This document shows positions 15,901 through 23,730 of a stretch of DNA of 25,045 bases, one piece after another. The translations under genes and the position numbers were made by a program. How positions within the stretch are numbered: the stretch's first letter is position 1; each line of letters opens with the position of its first letter. Source of the stretch: JBHJGS01 sp050331575 (GTDB lineage Bacteria > Pseudomonadota > Alphaproteobacteria > Sphingomonadales > Rhodothalassiaceae); the NCBI GenBank assembly GCA_050331575.1, contig JBHJGS010000057.1:1-25045 (forward strand). The letters run 5' to 3'. The notes beneath the pieces are model-generated. The model searched no databases, was not told where the DNA came from, and was given only the letters and a program-made list of their open reading frames with translations.

Positions 15901-17771
15901 GGCCATTCCAAAGCAAAATCGTGGATGCAATAGGGTTTGTCGCCGCTCAGCATATGGGCGTTTTCGCTGATCACGCTGAAGCCAGCATGCTCCAGCATCG
16001 GCAAGCATCGCGACAGGGCCATGATGCCTTCAGCGGAATAGATTTTCAGCCGAACCGTCGCCTCAGGATCATCGATGCGCCGATAGATCGCAAATTCTAC
16101 CGGCTTGCCGGTCGCCAACACCTCTAGTCGGTCGATATCCTTCACCGCGCGGTGCGGTTGGAAATCCTCACGATAGCCGGCGGAAAAACAGCCGACCCAC
16201 CGGCTCATCAAGCGGTTGCCGCGCTCTTCCCCATTCTGTTCGATCAACAGCTCGCGCAGGCGTTCTTCCCAGCCTTTGACCGCCTCGATGATTTGTTCGT
16301 TGATGCGGAGTTCATCAGGGCGCGCGGTCTCATCATCTGGTTGGGTGCGGATGATGAAGTGCCAGCGCGCCAGCACCTCGTCAGACAATTGCGCATAATA
16401 GACCGACACCGTGCCCTTGAAGGCCTTGCATAGGATATTGGAGACCTTCTCGCGCAGGCCGGTATGGTAGCTATCGCGCGGCACATAGACCAGAACGGAG
16501 ACGAAACGGCCGAACCGATCACGGCGGATGAAGGCGCGCGGTCGCGGGCGTTCCAGCAGATAGAGGATCCCCATGGCCGTGGAGTGCAATTGGTCCTCAT
16601 CGATCTGGAAGAGCTCATCGCGCGGAAATGTCTCCAGGATATGGGTGAGCGTTTTGCCCGCATGGCTTTTGCGGTCAAAACAGGCGCGGCGCTGAACGTT
16701 CAAGACCTTGCGTCTGAGCAGTGGCGTGTCTGTTGCCGCGGTCGCGTAGGCCAGCGATGTGAAGAGCCCGACGAAGCGACGCTCCCCAACAACGCGCGCG
16801 TCTTCATCGAAGATTTTGACACCGATATAGTCCATATGCACCGGCCGGTGCACCTTGCTCTTCACATTGGCCTTGGTGATGATGACGGGCTGGTCGGGAA
16901 TGCTCAGAAAGTGGCGAATTTCTTCGCTGACCTCGGCCAGGCCGTGGCGGCCGCGCAGGATCAGCCGGTTGGGGTCGCGCAGCAGGCCGCGGCCGGAGCC
17001 TGCTTCCGGCGTGAAATCGCCGCTGACCGGGTCGCCATGGAAGCGATAGTCGCGGTAGCCCAAGAATGTGAAATTGTCGGCGCTCAGCCAGCGCAGAAAG
17101 GCGATCGTTTCGGCCACCATATCGTCTGAAATCGGCGGCGGACATACCGTCAATCCCGCCACCGTCTCATCGATTTTGGCGACCATGGCGCGCCAATCGC
17201 GAACCGCAGTCCGCACATCGGCCAGCACATCGAGCAACTCGTCCCGCAATTGCGTGATCACCGCATCGTCGGACTGGGCATCGATCTCGACATAAATGAT
17301 CGATTCCTGGTCGCTGGTGGGCTTGGGCGACAGGCTGGCGTCGGTCGCGCGCACATCGCTGGTTCGCCGGCCCTCAGCATTGCGCCTGATCCGCACAATC
17401 GGATGAAAGACTTCGTGCAGGCGCAGCTTGCGGGTGACCCCCAGATACCCGGTCACGGAGTCCATCAAGAACGGCATATCATCGTTGACGATCGCCACGG
17501 CGGTATGCGGGCTGGACCAGCCATGCAAATCGCTGACGGGATTGAAGACCTGCACCACCGGCGTGTCTGGCGGGCGCGTTTCGGTCAGCTGCCAAAGATA
17601 GCGGCCGAGCGCCACGTGGCTGGCCGGATCCTTGGCCTTCAAATCCTCCGGGGCGGCGTGCTGGAACAGCAGTTCCAGAAAATCAAGCAGCGCCCCCTCC
17701 GCACCGTCGCAGGATCGAGCATGATCCATGATAGGGGCGATGAGGGCGTGGGTTTCTTCCCAGCGGGTCAT
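12909..17771 (-). CDS. gdhB: Large NAD-specific glutamate dehydrogenase (180-kDa class)
   Basis: 1620 aa, the normal size of the L-GDH class (Bac_GDH), which converts glutamate to 2-oxoglutarate and ammonium with NAD+. The N-terminal ~700 residues form the ACT-like regulatory part (LMDSVTGYLGVTRKLRLHEV; FVGLFTSLAY; FGRFVSVLVYVPRDSYHTGLR). The catalytic core starts near 813 with GGPVARGGLRWSDR, then EVLGLVKAQQVKNAVIVPVG with the key lysines, then AKGGFV. The nucleotide-binding region has GIGDMSGDVFGNGM near 985-1000, and SAGVDCSDKEVNIKI follows. The C-terminal helical domain is complete. It starts 37 bp after the PAS-like gene with only a weak AAAGG, so it may be the last gene of a leftward unit. 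The enzyme is typically used to catabolise glutamate. Confidence 0.96.
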   Translation of the reverse strand: MTRWEETHALIAPIMDHARSCDGAEGALLDFLELLFQHAAPEDLKAKDPASHVALGRYLWQLTETRPPDTPVVQVFNPVSDLHGWSSPHTAVAIVNDDMPFLMDSVTGYLGVTRKLRLHEVFHPIVRIRRNAEGRRTSDVRATDASLSPKPTSDQESIIYVEIDAQSDDAVITQLRDELLDVLADVRTAVRDWRAMVAKIDETVAGLTVCPPPISDDMVAETIAFLRWLSADNFTFLGYRDYRFHGDPVSGDFTPEAGSGRGLLRDPNRLILRGRHGLAEVSEEIRHFLSIPDQPVIITKANVKSKVHRPVHMDYIGVKIFDEDARVVGERRFVGLFTSLAYATAATDTPLLRRKVLNVQRRACFDRKSHAGKTLTHILETFPRDELFQIDEDQLHSTAMGILYLLERPRPRAFIRRDRFGRFVSVLVYVPRDSYHTGLREKVSNILCKAFKGTVSVYYAQLSDEVLARWHFIIRTQPDDETARPDELRINEQIIEAVKGWEERLRELLIEQNGEERGNRLMSRWVGCFSAGYREDFQPHRAVKDIDRLEVLATGKPVEFAIYRRIDDPEATVRLKIYSAEGIMALSRCLPMLEHAGFSVISENAHMLSGDKPYCIHDFALEWPGDSIDLAKVTPLLETLFYEVWTGKAEDDRFNGLGIPTGLLPKQIALVRAYVRYLRQLGLPYGFNSLARMLVLNAGIVLRLVHLFDAKFNPDHADGQARDNAVQSIEWEVTKHLDDVDSLDHDRVLRGMLAAIKATLRTNFYSEFGQLFEDGLETALALKIRTGEIPEAPRPRPWAEIFVHSKRVEGVHLRGGPVARGGLRWSDRPEDFRTEVLGLVKAQQVKNAVIVPVGAKGGFVPRHAPTRDRSQRLAEGIACYKIFINTLLSVTDNLDGGEVVPPPRVVRLDADDPYLVVAADKGTATFSDISNGLALKRGFWLGDAFASGGSQGYDHKKMGITARGAWVSVQRHFRELGLDVQSDPITVIGIGDMSGDVFGNGMLLSRTIRLKAAFNHLHIFLDPAPDPESSFAERQRLFDLPGSRWDDYDRSLLSSGGGIFARSAKAIPISDEVRAWLGLDAHRLTPDQLIHRILQADADLMWFGGIGTYAKATDESHVEAGDRANDPIRVDARQLRVKAVAEGGNLGMTQRARIEFAQRGGRLNTDFIDNSAGVDCSDKEVNIKIALKEAVARGRIDGPGRDTLLAEMTEAVAEIVLEDNYLQTQAISIAEMQAAEMRELHAGLMRTLEREGSLDRELEFLPSDERLADLALSRKGLSRPELAVLTAYAKMSLQAILANSPVMDDANLHAELQAVFPERLRRDYSEELDAHRLRREIIATVTANQVVNRGGLTFIYEVREETGLGVEQIVAAFVAAREAACLPSLWHQIDALDLKVSAEVQTRMHIRLIEFLKHQTVWFLRNAPKPFQIGDLVGTYGEGLQHLLDSPEAVLSPILLEAFGEKVGRLEHAGVPTPLARRVAALTVFGVAADVVAAAHDLSREVADVGKAYFEVGDRLGFDWLRQAAETVDIDDHWDRLAARAVLEDLADQQRELTRDILASAPEAAAHDAIEAWVSEHEMTLVRTDRLQGDLRASGLLSVAKLSFAVRHLRSILSRARAGS

Positions 17772-17808
17772 GATAGGCAGGGGCCTTTAAAGGGTCAGGG
17801 CGGGCCGA

Positions 17809-18591
17809 TCATGCGCCGTCCCGGCCATCGCTTGCAAGCTGTTCAGCGGCCCGCCGGACGGCCGCTTCGATCACGTCTTGTGGTTCGCTCAAGACACGCA
17901 CCGGCGCCAGCCGGCCATTGGCCAGGCGGCGCGCAAGGACCAGTTCGAACGGTCGGCTCGGGTGCGCCCAGGCCGGGTCGTCCGCGGCCAACGGCGGCAG
18001 GTCGGACAGCGCGGACAGGGTCACCTCCGGCATGGCGGCAGGATCGACGGTCTGGCCCAAAACACTCTGCGGCGGATCCTCAACGCTGTCACCGTCTTGG
18101 CCTTTGAGCAGGCTTTCCTTCCAGCTGATCACCGCCAGCACAAAATGGATCGTGCAGCCGTCGTCGGACAAGGGCAGAAGAATGCCCCGAAATGGCAGGT
18201 CCACCCCGTCGGGCAGGGGCAGAAAGGCATCCAGCCCGACCGGACGGCGGTCTTGCAGCACGGCCGGCCAGTGGCGCAGAACCTGCCCCAGCAGGCTCTC
18301 CTGCGGGACCGTAGCAGGAGAGACGGTGACGAATTCGCCGCCGGAGGCAGCCGATAGCTTGGCCCCGACACTGACCAACTGGGGCTGGTCTCCTGCCAGG
18401 CTGATCACGGCGCTGTTCAACTTGAAGTCCGCCAGGGCGTCCGGCGTCATGTCCTGCAGAGAGGGAAAATCGCGACCGTTTAGCAGGCTTTCCCAATACC
18501 GGAAGGCCCGAATGTGCAGACGCTTTTCCGACGCGAAGAAGGCGCCCTTGTCCGGCGACAGATTATAGGGGACCACGGGCTCGTCGGGCAT
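17809..18591 (-). CDS. PAS_5-like domain protein
   Basis: 260 aa, soluble, no signal or membrane segment. Residues about 22-160 follow the PAS_5 (PF07310) plan: FRYWESLLNGRDFPSLQDM, DFKLNSAVISLAGDQPQLVSVG, a QVLRHWPAVLQDRRPVGLDA helix and RGILLPLSDDGCTIHFVLAVIS. The C-terminal third is charged, ends in FELVLARRLANGRLAPVRV and has no assigned domain. These proteins are common in alphaproteobacteria, and their ligand and output are mostly unknown. It lies 74 bp after the second unknown paralog and 37 bp before NAD-GDH. No Shine-Dalgarno is seen before the ATG, and no other start is available nearby. Confidence 0.6.
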   Translation of the reverse strand: MPDEPVVPYNLSPDKGAFFASEKRLHIRAFRYWESLLNGRDFPSLQDMTPDALADFKLNSAVISLAGDQPQLVSVGAKLSAASGGEFVTVSPATVPQESLLGQVLRHWPAVLQDRRPVGLDAFLPLPDGVDLPFRGILLPLSDDGCTIHFVLAVISWKESLLKGQDGDSVEDPPQSVLGQTVDPAAMPEVTLSALSDLPPLAADDPAWAHPSRPFELVLARRLANGRLAPVRVLSEPQDVIEAAVRRAAEQLASDGRDGA

Positions 18592-18665
18592 CAGGCGCGG
18601 CCGCTTTTGCGGGACATCATGGCGTTCGGCTTACCTGTGCAACCCTCAAGGAATGCTTAAGCGCG

Positions 18666-20222
18666 CTACACCTCAAACACATAATAAGGCACGTCGGACA
18701 GCTTGCGCTGGGCGCGCTCCAGCCAGCGGCCCATCGGCATCTTGGGATCGCGTGGCACCAGAAGGCTAACGGTGGACAAGGGCCCATAGGTCTTGTTGAA
18801 CTCTTCCAGCTTGCGCACCTTGGTCTGGCGGCTTTTATCGGCCATCTCGAAAATGTCCCGGAACACGATCTTCAGCGTCTTGAAGAATTCGTGGATGCCG
18901 TAGGTCATATCCTGCAGGATATCCTTGCCGGGGCGGGTGACGAAATGCTCGGTGCGCTCCATTTGCTGCATTAGAGCGGCTTCCACCCGCTGCATTTTCT
19001 GATTGAGCGCGTTCAGCTCCAAAAGCGTCGTGCGCATCTGGCAGTAATCGGAAATGACCTGCTTGGTGATATCGGCGGTGCGCGTGCGGCCTTCCCGGAA
19101 AGCCATCAGATTGCGCTTCTCCTCGCGGCCCAGATATTTCAGCACCGTCTCCACATGCGCACGGGTATCGGCCTTGCGCTCCTCGTTCAGCATGGAGCAG
19201 CTGCTCATCCACCGGGCGATGAAATTGGCGCCTTCCTCCAGATCGAAGCCGGCGAAAGACAGAAGGCGGCTGCACTTGGCGGCCGCGGGAAAGGCCGCCT
19301 CGACGAAATTGCCGAACATCACCTGCATCTGCTTGTCCTGGCCGATCTTGTGGGAAAAGGCGAACAGCGCGTTGGACACCTCCTCCTCGGTTTCCTGAAA
19401 CTGGATCGACGTGGCGACCAGGCGGTAGAGCTCGTTGACTGTGGTGGGAAATTGCTCGGTGGTGATCCGGTTCTTGTCGAGAAACTGGCGAAACCGCTTC
19501 TTGCCCTCATCACCCAAGGTGCCCAGTTGCGCCTGCACCAAGGTTTGGCCCAGCGCGTCATTCACATCCATGCCGTCGAGATACTGCCCGATGGCGAATT
19601 CGGCGATGTCCTGGAAGGTGGCGGTGGGATTGGCATATTTCATCTTGGGCATGCGCGCGCGGCGCAGTTCCACGGCGGACTTGAATGAGCGCAGCGTCGA
19701 CTGGATCGCCGGCTTGTCCACCTCGCGGATGAATTCCGGGCCTTTGGTCGTGGCGATGGTATAAAGATGCAACGCATAGCTGAACGCGGTCTGCCACAAG
19801 CTGTTCTCGCTGACGCGCAGCAGCATCAAGCGGTCGCGCGCATCCAGCAGATCATTGTCGGCGAACATCTGAAACAGCGTGTCGAGCACGCGGAACGCCC
19901 ATTTCTCCGGCGTGTCGGTCGAGGTGAAGCCAAAGGTGTCGGTGTGGTTCAGCTTGACAAATAAGACCAAGGCATCACGCACCAGATTGATGTCCTTGGG
20001 CATGGCCATGGTCGGCTTGCCGCCCAAGGCCAGGGTCAGCAGCCCCTCCATCAGCCAGACCAGCTGGATTTGCACCTGACCGCGATTGTTGGTGAGCACG
20101 CCGGAGGTGAGGATCTGGCTTTCATTGACCGCCTGTGCCTCGGCCAGCAAAGCGGCGGTGTCGACCGAGCCGAAGCGGTCAAGCAGATCGAGCACGCGCT
20201 GATTGACGACATTGCGGTTCAT
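18666..20222 (-). CDS. Unknown helical protein, paralog B of a tandem pair
   Basis: 518 aa. I do not recognise the family. It aligns end to end with the protein encoded just upstream (estimated by eye 40-45% identity, one residue longer). Shared blocks include LMEGLLTLALGGKP, AMPKDI, LFVKLNHTDT, PKMKYANP, SIQFQETEEE, FPAAAKCSRLLSF, RPGKDILQDMT, EEFNKTYGPLSTVS and a C-terminal VPYYVFEV. Composition is that of a soluble, mostly helical cytoplasmic protein: no signal peptide, membrane segment, P-loop or obvious metal motif. The ATG lies 18 bp after the stop of paralog A, with no Shine-Dalgarno, so translation may be coupled. Confidence 0.85.
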   Translation of the reverse strand: MNRNVVNQRVLDLLDRFGSVDTAALLAEAQAVNESQILTSGVLTNNRGQVQIQLVWLMEGLLTLALGGKPTMAMPKDINLVRDALVLFVKLNHTDTFGFTSTDTPEKWAFRVLDTLFQMFADNDLLDARDRLMLLRVSENSLWQTAFSYALHLYTIATTKGPEFIREVDKPAIQSTLRSFKSAVELRRARMPKMKYANPTATFQDIAEFAIGQYLDGMDVNDALGQTLVQAQLGTLGDEGKKRFRQFLDKNRITTEQFPTTVNELYRLVATSIQFQETEEEVSNALFAFSHKIGQDKQMQVMFGNFVEAAFPAAAKCSRLLSFAGFDLEEGANFIARWMSSCSMLNEERKADTRAHVETVLKYLGREEKRNLMAFREGRTRTADITKQVISDYCQMRTTLLELNALNQKMQRVEAALMQQMERTEHFVTRPGKDILQDMTYGIHEFFKTLKIVFRDIFEMADKSRQTKVRKLEEFNKTYGPLSTVSLLVPRDPKMPMGRWLERAQRKLSDVPYYVFEV

Positions 20223-20240
20223 GAAGGCCGCACCGGAGGG

Positions 20241-21794
20241 TTACCGCTCATACACATAATAGGGCACTTCGTTCATTTTGTTGCGGGCGGTCTCGATCCA
20301 CTGCCCGATCGGGACCCGGCGGTCCCGTCCCACCAGGATGGAGACGGTCGGCAGCGGCCCGTATTTTTTGTTAAATTCCTCCACGGTGCGAACCTGGTTT
20401 TGGCGGTTGCGGTCCGCCGATTCGAAGACATCCTGAAAGACTGCCCGTAAGCTGCGAAAAAATTCTTCCACGCCGAAGGTCATGTCCTTCAATAAATCCT
20501 GACCGGGTCGTGAAATGAACTGCGAGGTTCGGTCCATTTGCCGCCCGACGACGGTTTCCACGCGCTGCAACTTCTCGTTGACGGAATTCAACGTCAACAG
20601 GCGCACCCGCATCTTGGCATATTCATCCAACTCGGCATGACCGATTTTGGAGCTTTCCGTTCGGCCGGTGCGGAACGCGTTCAGGTGACGGATATCGTTC
20701 AAGGCGAGCCGCTCCATAATCGCTTCAACATGTTGGCGCATGCCCATGTCTTGGACTTTGGTCAAGAGCTCTGAGCCTTTCATCCAATCTGCCATCAATT
20801 TGCCGCACTGGGCTGTGTCCAAGCCTTCGAACGACAGAATCCGGCTGCATTTGGCGGCGACGGGAAACACAGCATCAGCAAAATTTTTGAACATTTCTTC
20901 AACTTCATTCGCACGCCCGACATCCTTGGCAAATGCGTACACTGCGTGAGAAATTTCCTCTTCGGTTTCTTGGAATTGAATACTGCGTCCGACCACAAGA
21001 TATAGTTCCTGTACCGTGGTCGGGAACATATCCTTGGTGATTTTGTTGGCCTGAAGGAAAGCTTCGAATTTGCCTTTACCGCCCGTGTTGCCGGTGCCCA
21101 GCTGGTCCTTCACCAGCGTTTGCGCTAGGCTTTCATTCACGTTCATGCCTTCCAAATATTGACCCACGGCATATTCAGAGATCTCGCGCAGGTCGGCCAG
21201 GGCATTGCCGTATTTCAATTTGGGCAGTTTGGCGCGGCGCTGTTCCAAGGCCTGCTTAAAGGTTTTCCCGGCGACGGCGACCGCTGTCTTATCCGCTGCC
21301 TTCAGCACATCCATGCCGGTCTTGGTGGCCTGCAGGTATAGATCCAGAGCGGTGGAGAAGGCGGCGCGCCAGATCGGATCCTCGCTCATCCGCAGCATCA
21401 CCAGCTGGTCGCGGATGTTGAAATCGCGGTGCTCAGACAGCTCGAAGAACAGATTGTCGAGAACGCGCGCGGCCCAGACCTTGGCGCTGTCGCCCTTGCG
21501 AAACCGATAGGTCTTGGTGTGATTAAGCTTCAGGAACAGGATCAGTGCTTCTTTCAGATAGCCGATATCCTCCGGCATGGCGATGTCGGTCTTCTGGCCC
21601 ATCGCCAGCGCCAGCATGCCTTCCATCACGCCGATCAGATGAATTTTGACCTGGCCGTCCGGCGCCACGAACGCGCCGGTCTGCAACAGAGCGCCTTCAT
21701 CGATCTGTCGCAGCTCTTCGCGGAGTTTTTCTTCATCGAATTCGCCGAAGCGGGAGAGAAGCGCGAAGACGGCCTGGTCGATATCGTCCTTCAT
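20241..21794 (-). CDS. Unknown helical protein, paralog A of a tandem pair
   Basis: 517 aa and unrecognised. The first gene of the leftward group. Landmarks are GVMEGMLALAMGQK (55-68), IAMPEDI (71-77), LFLKLNHTKT (86-95), PKLKYGN (191-197), SIQFQETEEE (271-280), FPVAAKCSRILSF (310-322), RPGQDLLKDMT (429-439), EEFNKKYGPLPTVSIL (472-487) and VPYYVYER at the end. The last ~90 residues are the best conserved between the two copies. It looks soluble and helical, with no export signal or known catalytic motif. A palindromic repeat lies 60-160 bp upstream. The gene seems less GC-rich than its neighbours, a judgement by eye. A structural or scaffold role for the pair is only one guess. Confidence 0.85.
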   Translation of the reverse strand: MKDDIDQAVFALLSRFGEFDEEKLREELRQIDEGALLQTGAFVAPDGQVKIHLIGVMEGMLALAMGQKTDIAMPEDIGYLKEALILFLKLNHTKTYRFRKGDSAKVWAARVLDNLFFELSEHRDFNIRDQLVMLRMSEDPIWRAAFSTALDLYLQATKTGMDVLKAADKTAVAVAGKTFKQALEQRRAKLPKLKYGNALADLREISEYAVGQYLEGMNVNESLAQTLVKDQLGTGNTGGKGKFEAFLQANKITKDMFPTTVQELYLVVGRSIQFQETEEEISHAVYAFAKDVGRANEVEEMFKNFADAVFPVAAKCSRILSFEGLDTAQCGKLMADWMKGSELLTKVQDMGMRQHVEAIMERLALNDIRHLNAFRTGRTESSKIGHAELDEYAKMRVRLLTLNSVNEKLQRVETVVGRQMDRTSQFISRPGQDLLKDMTFGVEEFFRSLRAVFQDVFESADRNRQNQVRTVEEFNKKYGPLPTVSILVGRDRRVPIGQWIETARNKMNEVPYYVYER

Positions 21795-21854
21795 GCCGAC
21801 GGTTACCCGTTGCGTCGCCCAGAGTGGGCCCCGTTCAAACCGAATCGCGGATCC

Positions 21855-21950
21855 GATCCGATTTGCTTCAAGGCCTGCTCTAAGACTTTAACTCGAGGGT
21901 CTTTTCCAGTCCAAATCGGATCAATCCCTGATCCAATTTGATCGGAAAAG
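21855..21950. repeat. Imperfect palindromic element with alternative pairings
   Basis: GATCCGATTT (21855-21864) is the exact reverse complement of AAATCGGATC (21913-21922). That second arm also pairs with TGATCCAATTT (21929-21939) around a 5-base loop with a single mismatch, enclosed by CTTTTCC (21901-21907) and GGAAAAG (21944-21950). So a hairpin at 21901-21950 competes with a longer-range pairing. No T-tract follows. It resembles dispersed palindromic intergenic repeats of alphaproteobacteria, but copy number cannot be judged from one window. Confidence 0.65.
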
Positions 21951-22038
21951 GCTCTAGGCACAGCGTCATCCCCCATAATCCTTATGGTGCTGTAAAGGAT
22001 AATCAGAACGGAGTGGTTAACCCACCGACCAACATAGA

Positions 22039-22067
22039 CAAAAAGAATCCGCGGGCGAGAAACCGCC
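22039..22067 (-). terminator. Weak candidate terminator after the MAPEG gene
   Basis: Just after the MAPEG stop, the minus strand has GGCG-GTTTCT-CGCC (22067-22054) followed by an interval and TTCTTTTTG (down to 22039). The stem is only 4 bp and the T-run is not adjacent, so termination is uncertain. Confidence 0.25.
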
Positions 22068-22070
22068 GAC

Positions 22071-22484
22071 TCAGCGGCCCGCCAGCAGGGCAATCCACAA
22101 GCTGGCCACGCTGGCCACGCCCAGGCAGGTTAAGGTTGCAAGAGTGCCAAGCAAACGCCCGGTGCTGGTGCCGGCATGGCGGGTCAGACCCCAGGCATGC
22201 GCGACCCGTCCGAACACCAGCAAGCCAGCCAACCCGAAGGGCAGCAATGGGGCCGCGCGGGCCTGTTCCAAAAGCGCGATCAAGATCAGGCACAGCGGCA
22301 CATATTCGGCAAAATTGCTCATCACGCGCATCGACCGGTCGAGCTTTTCGCGCAACTCGGGCGGCCGGTCGCTATGCTGTTGCAAGCGAAACCGCGCGCG
22401 CAGGCAAAATCCTGCCAAGATCAGCAACAGCAGCCCCAACAAGCCGGCCGCGGTCATGGTCGCCGGAAAGGCGGTAAAGGTCAT
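22071..22484 (-). CDS. MAPEG family membrane protein
   Basis: 137 aa with four predicted membrane helices: GLLGLLLLILAGFCLRARF, then EYVPLCLILIALLEQ, LLPFGLAGLLVFGRVAHAWG and a final LATLTCLGVASVASLWIALL. The loop RVMSNFAEYVPLCL and GRVAHAWGLTRHAG follow the MAPEG signature (x-N-x-x-E-x-x-P; GRxxHAxG). Eukaryotic relatives are glutathione transferases and leukotriene synthases. Bacterial members of this short type are mostly uncharacterised. It begins 30 bp after the acyl-CoA dehydrogenase on the same strand, so it is probably cotranscribed. Confidence 0.88.
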   Translation of the reverse strand: MTFTAFPATMTAAGLLGLLLLILAGFCLRARFRLQQHSDRPPELREKLDRSMRVMSNFAEYVPLCLILIALLEQARAAPLLPFGLAGLLVFGRVAHAWGLTRHAGTSTGRLLGTLATLTCLGVASVASLWIALLAGR

Positions 22485-22514
22485 GGCGCGCAGCCCCCGA
22501 ACGCGCGAAGCGGC

Positions 22515-23651
22515 CTAGATGAACCGGGCGATCAGTTCTTTCATGATCTCCGACGTGCCGCCATAAATACGCTGCACGCGCGCATCAACATAGTGCTTGG
22601 CGATCGGATATTCCATCATATAGCCGTAGCCGCCATGCAATTGCACACAGGTATCCACCAGGCGGCCTTGCATTTCCGTCAGCCATAGCTTGGCCATGGC
22701 GCCTTCCTGCGGCGTCAGCTCGCCTTTCAGATGCTTGGCCATGCATTGGTCGACAAAGGCCCAGCCAACCTCCAGTTCGGTCTTCATTTCAGCGAGCTTG
22801 AAGCGGGTGTTCTGGAAATCCGCGATACGCCGCCCGAAGGCTTTACGCTCTTTGACATAATCGACCGTGATGTCAAAAGCATGCTGGGCCGACGCCGCGG
22901 CGCCGACGGCGATGACCAGCCGTTCCTGCGGCAATTCCTTCATCAGATAAATAAAGCCGTGATTCTCTTCGCCAAGGCAATTGGTGATCGGCACCCGCAC
23001 GTCTTGGAAGAACAGCTCTGAGGTATCGGCCGCCTTTTGCCCCATTTTTTCCAGATTGCGGCCGCGTTGAAAGCCTTCACGATCGGCTTCGACAAGGATC
23101 AGGCTGACGCCCTTGGCCCCTTCGTCAGGATCGGTTTTGGCGACGACGACAACCAGATCGCAGTTCTGGCCGTTGGAGATGAAGGTTTTCTGGCCGTTGA
23201 TGACATAATGATTGCCGTCGCGCACGGCGCTGGTCTTGACCGCCTGCAGGTCTGATCCAGTTCCCGGCTCGGTCATGGCGATGGCCGTAACCACCTCGCC
23301 GCTGACCATCTTCGGCAGCCACGTCTGTTTCTGCTCTTCTGAGCCATAGTGCATCAGATACGGGGCAACAATGTCGGAATGCACCGAAAAGCCCGCCGAG
23401 GTTCCGCCATAGCCCAATTCTTCGTCGACCACCGCGTTGAAGCGGAAATCGCCGCCCGGACCGCCATAGGCTTCGGGAACCTGAGGACACAACAGACCAG
23501 CCTCCCCAGCCTTGCGCCAAAACGCTTTCGGGACTTTTCCCGCCTGGTCCCAAGTCTCCTTGTTCGGATGCATCTCGCGGTCGAAGAACCGCCGGACCGA
23601 TTGTCGGAATTGCTCATGATCCTCTGCGTATATCGCCCGCCGCGCCAGCAT
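22515..23651 (-). CDS. Acyl-CoA dehydrogenase, long-chain (LCAD)-like
   Basis: 378 aa, full ACAD fold: N-terminal helices, the FAD/acyl strand region AIAMTEPGTGSDLQAVKT and INGQKTFISNG, and C-terminal YVKERKAFGRRI, CVQLHGGYGYMMEYPI and RIYGGTSEIMKELIA. The position holding the catalytic glutamate of MCAD-type enzymes is G364. The alternative base used by LCAD and isovaleryl-CoA dehydrogenase is present as E243 in LPQERLVIA, so the enzyme should be active and LCAD-like. It introduces a 2,3 double bond into acyl-CoA, passing electrons to ETF. The ATG has AAGGAG 8 nt upstream, and a perfect TTGACA (23713-23708, minus) suggests a promoter there, though the -10 is poor. Confidence 0.93.
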   Translation of the reverse strand: MLARRAIYAEDHEQFRQSVRRFFDREMHPNKETWDQAGKVPKAFWRKAGEAGLLCPQVPEAYGGPGGDFRFNAVVDEELGYGGTSAGFSVHSDIVAPYLMHYGSEEQKQTWLPKMVSGEVVTAIAMTEPGTGSDLQAVKTSAVRDGNHYVINGQKTFISNGQNCDLVVVVAKTDPDEGAKGVSLILVEADREGFQRGRNLEKMGQKAADTSELFFQDVRVPITNCLGEENHGFIYLMKELPQERLVIAVGAAASAQHAFDITVDYVKERKAFGRRIADFQNTRFKLAEMKTELEVGWAFVDQCMAKHLKGELTPQEGAMAKLWLTEMQGRLVDTCVQLHGGYGYMMEYPIAKHYVDARVQRIYGGTSEIMKELIARFI

Positions 23652-23730
23652 TGTCGTGTCTCCTTATCACCCGCCTTGTCGGCAGACTGCGGGGCATCTC
23701 AGACGCCTGTCAATGCGTCGCATCGCCGGG

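Noticed and set aside
21938..22477. A 179-aa plus-strand open frame across the intergenic gap and MAPEG gene
   Set aside because: It is antisense to the MAPEG gene for most of its length, lacks a ribosome site and has shadow composition.
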